From DATGMS01 sp040905145 (GTDB taxonomy: Bacteria; Bacteroidota; Bacteroidia; Cytophagales; Cyclobacteriaceae): DNA of 64,000 nt. Shown piece by piece: positions 58,420 to 64,000 of the stretch (the first letter of the stretch is position 1; every line of letters begins with the position of its first letter). The DNA is taken from the NCBI GenBank assembly GCA_040905145.1, contig JBBDSC010000202.1, positions 18,625 through 82,624 on the forward strand, given 5' to 3'. The position numbers were made by a program, and so were the translations under genes. The notes under the pieces were generated by a model. That model was not told where the DNA came from. It saw nothing but the letters and a program-made list of their open reading frames with translations, and did no database searches.

Positions 58420-59955
58420 ATGGGAACAAAACAATATGATAAAAAAGCAGTATGGAGCAGTACTACTGATTCGAAAACATATCCCCCATTATCCGGGAAT
58501 ATAAAAGCAGAAATAGCTATTGTAGGAGCGGGGATTACAGGTCTAAGTGTGGCCTATCATCTTGCCAAGGCAGGAAAGAATGTCGTCATATTGGAGCAGT
58601 ATCAGGTGGGGAAAGGTACTACCGGTTCTTCAACCGGAAATCTTTATGCTCCGATAGATGAGCGGCTTTTTTCAATTGGATCCAAACACAATGAAGATGC
58701 CATGCGTATGGTAGCCAAATCCCGGACTGCTGCCATAGCTTTTATCGAACAGCGGGTGCAGGAATATGGCCTTGACTGTGGATATCATCGGGTACCTTGG
58801 CATTTGTTCACCACCCCGGATACCAACAGTCAAAATTCACAGGTACAGAAGGAAAAGGAAGCGGCAATAAAAGCAGGCTTAAAGGTAAGCGATACAATAC
58901 CGGTAAACTTCCCTTTTGAGGTGGAGGCCCTTTTGACCATAGACCAACAGGCACAATTCAACCCTTTAAAATATGTGCAGCAATTGGCAGCTTCCATAGC
59001 CGGAGGCAATTGTAGGATATATGAAAATACCCAAGTAACAAAGGTGGAGGATGGGGTCCCGTGTACAGTGCATACCGCGAACGGGACAGTAAAGGCAGAG
59101 AAAGTAGTAATGGCTACTCACTCTCCCAAGGGTATTTATGGCGTCCATACTGCCATGGAACCATACCGGGAATATGCCTTGGCGGTACGACTGAAAGGAG
59201 AGCTTCCCGCACCAGGGGTATATTGGCACGTGCAGTCCGGTCCCCAATATTCCATTCGTCCATACCGTAATGAACACGGAAATTATTTACTTGTGCTTGG
59301 CGAACCCCATAAAGTCGGCAACAAATCCAGCAATGAAGATAGCTTAAAAAAAGTTGAAGCCTATCTTCGGGCCCATTTTGAGGTAGAAGAAATAGAATAT
59401 TCCTGGGCGGCTCAAAATTATAAACCTGCGGATAACCTTCCTTATATAGGGACCAGCCCTTTGCAAACCAATACTTACCTGGCCACTGGTTTTGCTGCAG
59501 ATGGCCTTACCTACGGTACGCTATCCGGAATGATCATCAGCGACTCTATCTTGGGTAAAGATAACCCCTGGGCAGAATTATATGATCCCAAGCGGTTTAC
59601 CCCAGTAGCTTCAGCCACAAAGTTTATAAAAGAAAATGTAACGGTAGCAACCCATCTGTTAAAAGATTACCTTTTTTATGGGCAGGCGAAAGAATTAAAA
59701 GAAATAAAGGCAGGGGAAGGTAAAACTATCAAATTAAATAATGAACGATTGGCTGCTTATCGCGATGATCAGGGGAAAATCCATGTAGTATCGGGTATTT
59801 GTACGCATATGGGTTGTATTGTACATTGGAACAATGCTGAAAAAAGCTGGGATTGCCCCTGCCATGGCAGCCGCTTCTCCGTGGATGGCCAAGTGTTGGA
59901 AGGACCTGCTTACACCGGTTTGGCCAAGCCAGACGATGATACTTTAAGTGAATGA
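58420..59955 (+). CDS. FAD-dependent oxidoreductase with C-terminal Rieske domain
   Basis: The 511-residue product has a DAO-type FAD domain (about 30-390) with the dinucleotide motif IVGAGITGLSVAYHLAKAG and a C-terminal Rieske [2Fe-2S] domain (about 420-505) with ligands Cys461, His463, Cys479 and His482 (CTH and CPCH). The fusion is a recognised family in several bacteria; it oxidises an unknown amine or hydroxyl substrate and passes electrons through the Fe-S centre. It is a single plus-strand gene divergent from TIGR02587. Confidence 0.9.
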   Translation: MGTKQYDKKAVWSSTTDSKTYPPLSGNIKAEIAIVGAGITGLSVAYHLAKAGKNVVILEQYQVGKGTTGSSTGNLYAPIDERLFSIGSKHNEDAMRMVAKSRTAAIAFIEQRVQEYGLDCGYHRVPWHLFTTPDTNSQNSQVQKEKEAAIKAGLKVSDTIPVNFPFEVEALLTIDQQAQFNPLKYVQQLAASIAGGNCRIYENTQVTKVEDGVPCTVHTANGTVKAEKVVMATHSPKGIYGVHTAMEPYREYALAVRLKGELPAPGVYWHVQSGPQYSIRPYRNEHGNYLLVLGEPHKVGNKSSNEDSLKKVEAYLRAHFEVEEIEYSWAAQNYKPADNLPYIGTSPLQTNTYLATGFAADGLTYGTLSGMIISDSILGKDNPWAELYDPKRFTPVASATKFIKENVTVATHLLKDYLFYGQAKELKEIKAGEGKTIKLNNERLAAYRDDQGKIHVVSGICTHMGCIVHWNNAEKSWDCPCHGSRFSVDGQVLEGPAYTGLAKPDDDTLSE

Positions 59956-60055
59956 CCCCTCTAAAACCTGAGGAAGTAAGATATTCCGGAGGCGAATGAA
60001 GAAGATGATGAAGGAGAAATGTTATTTTAGTAGATTTGAAGTTTTACCTAAAGAA

Positions 60056-60907
60056 CTATCTGCCATCTACATATTTTCCATGATCAGGGATTGCTACCTT
60101 GTCAAATTCCTGGACAAGCTTTTTTAGCCCTTGTCTTAATTCTTTACCTTCCATGGCATTCCCATGTCCGGGAATCGCCAACAAGGGCTGAAGTAATTCC
60201 AGATTTTTTACCGACTCCCAAGCGGCCTGCCAATTCGTGGTCAGGTATCTTGGAGGTCCATTGATTTCTTCCCGCTGAAGAAGTACCTTATATAATGAGT
60301 CTTGTCTGACGGTGATAAACGCGTCTCCTGAGATAAGTATCCGGTCATCACCCCGGTAGAACGATGCGTGTCCCGGTGAATGCCCTGCTGAGGGAATCCA
60401 AACCCAGCCAGGCATATGGGGAACACTATGGTCTGTCGGTAATGGATATAAATTACTTTTTATATCAATCGGATGAGTAGGGTAAATAAATGAAATTTTG
60501 GCAAGAAGGCCTCCTTCAACTGACGGGTCTGGCTCCGGGTATTCCTTTTTTCCCGTTAAATAGGGAAATTCAAGTGGATGGGCATAAACTGGGACATCCC
60601 ATTCTTCGATTAATTCCATCAGTCCACCTACATGGTCAAAATGCCCATGTGTAAGCACTATAGCAGATGGTTTGTTGTCCCGTCCGAAACGGTCTTGAAT
60701 AACTGAAATGATCTCCGAGCCTGACTTGGGCATACCGGCATCAACCAATACCCAATCACCTTCTTTTGGATCCCCAATCATAATGATGTTTACAATCTGG
60801 TTGGTATAATAATAAACATCTTTTTTTATCTCCCTGCCCTTTCCACTTGATATAGAAGTCATGGGAATAAATTTATTGTCCTGGCTTTGATGCATATCTT
60901 TTTTCAT
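60056..60907 (-). CDS. Metallo-beta-lactamase-fold hydrolase
   Basis: The 283-residue product has the metal-binding motif LTHGHFDHVGG (H-x-H-x-D-H), then ISGDAF and a C-terminal IPGHGNAME, as expected for MBL-fold hydrolases of the glyoxalase II type. Substrate unknown. ATG 60907 is preferred over the frame's start at 60988, whose first 27 codons are unlike the family. It is convergent with the Rieske oxidoreductase; there is no obvious operon partner. Confidence 0.85.
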   Translation of the reverse strand: MKKDMHQSQDNKFIPMTSISSGKGREIKKDVYYYTNQIVNIIMIGDPKEGDWVLVDAGMPKSGSEIISVIQDRFGRDNKPSAIVLTHGHFDHVGGLMELIEEWDVPVYAHPLEFPYLTGKKEYPEPDPSVEGGLLAKISFIYPTHPIDIKSNLYPLPTDHSVPHMPGWVWIPSAGHSPGHASFYRGDDRILISGDAFITVRQDSLYKVLLQREEINGPPRYLTTNWQAAWESVKNLELLQPLLAIPGHGNAMEGKELRQGLKKLVQEFDKVAIPDHGKYVDGR

Positions 60908-60988
60908 AATCCACGAGCTTATTATAGTCATATTCCTGCCAATATTGAGCCAATGATAAAAGTTTGCCAGTCTCCTGAGGAGAAACAT

Positions 60989-61336
60989 TTTAATGGCCCT
61001 ACCCGAATAGGAGAATAAGGAGAAACTTAAATGAAGTGGAGTTTCGGTTTGTCCAATCTACTCATATAGCATTTTCTCCAAAGAATGTTTAATTACTCCT
61101 GCAGCACCCTCAGCCATTTATGGGGTGGTAAGGCGCACATATTGTAGCGTTTTGGTTACGGGGACCTTTTACTGTATGAAATGGACCTCCATCATCTAAC
61201 TGTTTTTGATGAAAAATTGGGGATACGGAGTGGAAAAGGAATTTTTTTCAGCCAATTATTTATGTGGTGAAGAAATTGCGAACTGGTACAATATTGGTCT
61301 TTCAGTCTACCATATCTATAACTAAAACCCAAAACC
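60989..61336. other. Intergenic region upstream of SPW-repeat gene
   Basis: About 350 bases separate the divergent MBL-fold and SPW genes. I see only short noncoding frames and no clear hairpin or RNA gene; promoters of both genes are expected here. Confidence 0.4.
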
Positions 61337-61717
61337 ATGAAAATTATAGACAGAAAGACACATGGCTACCTAGATTATTTAGTGGGCATATTATTGATAG
61401 CAGCCCCATGGTTGTTCAACTTTTATGAGGGCGGAAGTGAAAGCTGGATTCCCATTCTATTGGGAGCAGGAACCATTGTTTATAGTATAATGACTGATTA
61501 TGAGCTTGGGCTTGTAAAGGTGATCCCCATGAAGACCCACCTTACCGTTGATTTTATAGCAGGGGTATTCCTGGCGGCCTCTCCATGGTTATTTGGTTTT
61601 TCGGACCTGGTTTTTTGGCCACATGTGATTGTCGGAATTGTCGAAATATTGGTTTCAAGTATGACCAATCCCGACGTTAAATATGTGGGAAAAGCAACCG
61701 ATTTAGAACACATGTAA
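61337..61717 (+). CDS. SPW-repeat membrane protein
   Basis: The 126-residue product has four hydrophobic segments and two copies of the repeat that names the family, APWLFNF at residues 23-29 and SPWLFGF at 82-88. SPW-repeat proteins are small membrane proteins of unknown function, often near stress genes. It starts with a short Bacteroidota-style leader and stands alone in front of the aconitase-like gene. Confidence 0.8.
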   Translation: MKIIDRKTHGYLDYLVGILLIAAPWLFNFYEGGSESWIPILLGAGTIVYSIMTDYELGLVKVIPMKTHLTVDFIAGVFLAASPWLFGFSDLVFWPHVIVGIVEILVSSMTNPDVKYVGKATDLEHM

Positions 61718-61800
61718 AACAATTATAAAGCTATAAAAGTGAGAGGACAACAAATGGTTATTGTTTTTACCCTTGAGTATATGAAAGTAAAGAATCAGCT

Positions 61801-63795
61801 ATGGAATATAATTTAAATGTTACACAAAAACTGATCAGTTCTCATTTAAAGTCAGGAGAGATGATAGCTGGCAGTGAAATCGGATTAAAAATTGATCAAA
61901 CATTGACTCAGGACGCTACTGGAACGATGGTGATGCTGGAGTTGGAAGCTATGGGATTGGAAAAGGTGAAAACAGAAGTATCTGTTCAATATGTGGATCA
62001 TAATTTATTACAGGCTGATTTCAGAAACGCCGATGACCATTTATTTTTAAAATCAGCTGCCCAAAGATTCGGTTTATGGTACAGCCGACCCGGAAACGGG
62101 GTCAGTCATCCCGTTCACATGGAACGTTTTGGTATTCCCGGGAAAACCCTGGTAGGTTCTGATAGCCATACACCCGCGGCAGGATCCATGGGGATGCTGG
62201 CACTTGGGGCGGGAGGTCTGGATGTGGCTTTTGTCATGGTTGGAGAACCGCTTTACATCAAAATGCCTCAGGTAATGGGAGTGGAGCTTACTGGATCCCT
62301 GCCTGATTGGGTCAGTGCCAAGGATGTCGTGTTGGAAATGCTCCGGAGGTATGATGTTAAAGGCTGCAGGGGCATGATCATTGAATATTATGGGCCGGGC
62401 CTGCAGCGTCTTAGCGCCATGGACAGGCACGTAATAGCGAATATGGGGACAGAATTGGGCGCTACCACTACTGTATTTCCATCCGATGAGGAAATCAAGC
62501 GGTTTCTATCTTCCCAACAACGTATAGAAGATTGGATAGAGCTGAAGGCTGATGAAGGGGCATCTTATGACCTTTCAGACAAAATCAACTTATCAGAACT
62601 CGAGCCCCTCATCGCCTGTCCAAGTAGCCCAGGCAAGGTGGTAACCGTAAAGGAAGTAGAGGGCAGGCCTATCGCCCAAGTGGTGGTTGGATCATCAGCC
62701 AATCCAGGGATAAGGGATTTTTGGGTAGTTGGAGAGATGTTAAAAGGTAAAACCGTACACCCAAATGTATCCCTGGATGTAAACCCCACTTCCAGGCAGG
62801 TCATTGAGAACCTCGTCTCCACCGCCTCATTTGCAAGCCTCTTTAAGTCGGGGGCAAGATTCCATCAAGCAGGTTGCATGGGATGTATAGGAATGGGGCA
62901 GGCTCCTGCATCGGGGAAAATAAGCCTTCGGACCGTCCCAAGAAATTTTCCAGGCCGATCAGGCACATTGGATGACCAGGTTTATTTGTGCAGCCCGGAA
63001 ACAGCTGCGGCTTCTGCACTGACAGGAGTAATTACAGATCCCAGGGATCTTGAATCCCTATACGGCATGTCCTACCCCCGATATGAACATCCTGAGAAGG
63101 AAATCATCAATACCGAAATGCTTTTAGCTCCGCCGGAAGATGGGAGCGGTATTCCATTGGAAAAAGGGACAAATATAAAGTCCTTCCCGGAATTCCCTGC
63201 CTTGGGCAGGGACAAAAAAATCCCGGTGATTTTGAAAATGGGCGACAATATTTCTACGGATGAAATACTGAAAGCAGGGGTAAAGGTACTTTCCCTTCGA
63301 AGCAATATCCCGGAAATCAGCCGATGGGCTTATGCCGTGGTAGACGAGGATTTTTATCCTAAATCAATAAAAGCAAGAGAAGCTTTTGGAGGGCACGTAG
63401 TGATTGCAGGAGAAAACTATGCTCAGGGTTCAAGCAGGGAACATGCGGCCATTGCCCCCAGGTATTTGGGACAGGTGGCGGTCATAGCAAAAAGTTATGC
63501 CCGCTTAGGTTGGCAAAACCTGATTAATTTCGGGATAGTGCCTTTTGAGTTTGTTAATGAAAACGATTATAATTCCATTGAGGAAGATGACCTCTTACAT
63601 TTCCAGCATCTTTCTGAAAACTTCAGAAAGAATAAAACCCATTTTGTTATTAATGAGAGCAAAAATAAAATTTATGAATTGAAACACAACCTCAGCGAAA
63701 GACAGGTAGAGGTGATCCTGACTGGTGGGGTAATCAATTATCTTAAAATGTCGAACGATAGGGCAATGTCAGTTATTAATTTATCCGACAATTAA
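61801..63795 (+). CDS. Aconitase-superfamily hydro-lyase with altered [4Fe-4S] ligand
   Basis: The 664-residue product is a single-chain aconitase/isopropylmalate-isomerase superfamily protein: YVDHNLL near residue 66, GSDSHTP at 119-125, GC-x-x-CIGMGQAP with Cys359 and Cys362, RNFPGRSGT at 381-389 and the C-terminal QGSSREHAA. The third Fe-S cysteine, expected in an I-G-S-C-T-N motif, is replaced: the sequence reads VGSSANPGIRDF with Ser299. It matches the short putative aconitase type (TIGR01342-like). Cys273 (IACPSSPG) could be an alternative ligand. Confidence 0.85.
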   Translation: MEYNLNVTQKLISSHLKSGEMIAGSEIGLKIDQTLTQDATGTMVMLELEAMGLEKVKTEVSVQYVDHNLLQADFRNADDHLFLKSAAQRFGLWYSRPGNGVSHPVHMERFGIPGKTLVGSDSHTPAAGSMGMLALGAGGLDVAFVMVGEPLYIKMPQVMGVELTGSLPDWVSAKDVVLEMLRRYDVKGCRGMIIEYYGPGLQRLSAMDRHVIANMGTELGATTTVFPSDEEIKRFLSSQQRIEDWIELKADEGASYDLSDKINLSELEPLIACPSSPGKVVTVKEVEGRPIAQVVVGSSANPGIRDFWVVGEMLKGKTVHPNVSLDVNPTSRQVIENLVSTASFASLFKSGARFHQAGCMGCIGMGQAPASGKISLRTVPRNFPGRSGTLDDQVYLCSPETAAASALTGVITDPRDLESLYGMSYPRYEHPEKEIINTEMLLAPPEDGSGIPLEKGTNIKSFPEFPALGRDKKIPVILKMGDNISTDEILKAGVKVLSLRSNIPEISRWAYAVVDEDFYPKSIKAREAFGGHVVIAGENYAQGSSREHAAIAPRYLGQVAVIAKSYARLGWQNLINFGIVPFEFVNENDYNSIEEDDLLHFQHLSENFRKNKTHFVINESKNKIYELKHNLSERQVEVILTGGVINYLKMSNDRAMSVINLSDN

Positions 63796-63848
63796 AAAAC
63801 TAAACGACTATAGCAACTACAATAAAATCCACCGGAGAGGTAAAAATT

Positions 63849-63856
63849 TATCTTTG
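63849..63856 (+). promoter_or_regulatory. Candidate -7 box upstream of a gene beyond the window
   Basis: TATCTTTG at 63849-63856 matches the Bacteroidota TAnnTTTG box exactly. No TTTG lies at the usual distance upstream. It probably serves a gene right of the window edge. Confidence 0.25.
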
Positions 63857-64000
63857 CGGACGTCCGTTTCGCCGCAGCAATACATTGGTCAAAGTAAAAA
63901 GTATGGGTAAGGAGAAAACCTTCCTCCAATTACTTTAATCATTAGTTAGGGTTACCCATTTAAATCTCAATTATTTGTAAATGAGCGTGTTAATTTGTAA

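Noticed and set aside
63796..64000. Gene at the right edge
   Set aside because: Only a -7-like box and short palindrome (cggacgtccg) are visible; no reading frame long enough is present before the window ends.
1..64000. tRNA, rRNA, CRISPR or insertion sequences
   Set aside because: I saw no TTCGA-type T-loop with a matching acceptor stem, no regularly spaced direct repeats and no transposase reading frame. A covariance-model scan could still find a small RNA I cannot see by eye.

Overview
The window reads as chromosome from a member of the Bacteroidota, most likely the Cytophagales/Cyclobacteriaceae. The indications are the single-chain (alpha2-type) glycyl-tRNA synthetase, many short lipoproteins whose signal peptide ends in S-C or A-C followed by G/D, weak or absent Shine-Dalgarno sequences, a few TTTG/TAnnTTTG-like promoters, and a moderate-to-low GC content judged by eye. 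A run of exactly 100 N at 18221-18320 shows it is a draft scaffold with one gap of unknown true length. I saw no rRNA, tRNA, CRISPR array, phage or intact insertion sequence.

Layout. 0-7.3 kb: a cell-wall sugar recycling pair (BadF-type kinase cut by the left edge, murQ), a DUF2071 protein, a membrane protein, glyS, a convergent MltF-like lytic transglycosylase and an aminotransferase. 7.5-25.2 kb: a stress-type block with a catalase plus ankyrin-protein operon, an azurin-like lipoprotein, a fused OtsA-OtsB trehalose enzyme, a sensory-rhodopsin-transducer-like protein with a luciferase-like oxidoreductase, a large-subunit catalase with a DJ-1-like tail, a CinA-type amidohydrolase, a DUF892 ferritin-like protein with a previously easy-to-miss 48-residue gene in front, an MscS channel, a lipid-kinase-like protein, surE and a pore-loop channel with an unusual filter. 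25.3-37.3 kb: a same-strand, tightly packed cluster of sugar-modifying genes (SDR, two epimerases of which one is fused to a glycosidase domain, a medium-chain dehydrogenase, a Gfo/Idh/MocA dehydrogenase, a GT4 glycosyltransferase, three tandem CgeB-like glycosyltransferases, a methyltransferase and an SRPBCC protein). 38.1-54.6 kb: alpha-glucan and trehalose metabolism in two divergent operons, malQ/treY/GH57/treZ on the minus strand and glgE/treS-maltokinase/glgB on the plus strand. 54.7-64 kb: an SDR, a zinc-site-less aspartoacylase-family protein, the TIGR02587/TIGR02588 pair, an FAD oxidoreductase with a Rieske tail, an MBL-fold hydrolase, an SPW-repeat protein and an aconitase-like protein with altered ligand residues.

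How they fit together. TreY and TreZ cut trehalose out of alpha-glucan; TreS-maltokinase, GlgE and GlgB put trehalose back into glucan; OtsA-OtsB makes trehalose from UDP-glucose. The three routes together form a reversible storage/compatible-solute system. Next to it sits the 25.3-37.3 kb cluster, which has sugar-nucleotide tailoring enzymes, four glycosyltransferases and a methyltransferase but no flippase, polymerase or exporter. I infer that it makes a small, soluble, methylated glycoside of unknown structure, perhaps another protectant. It is the best candidate in this window for an undescribed system. Catalases, channels and general-stress families on both sides fit a desiccation/osmotic/oxidative stress region.
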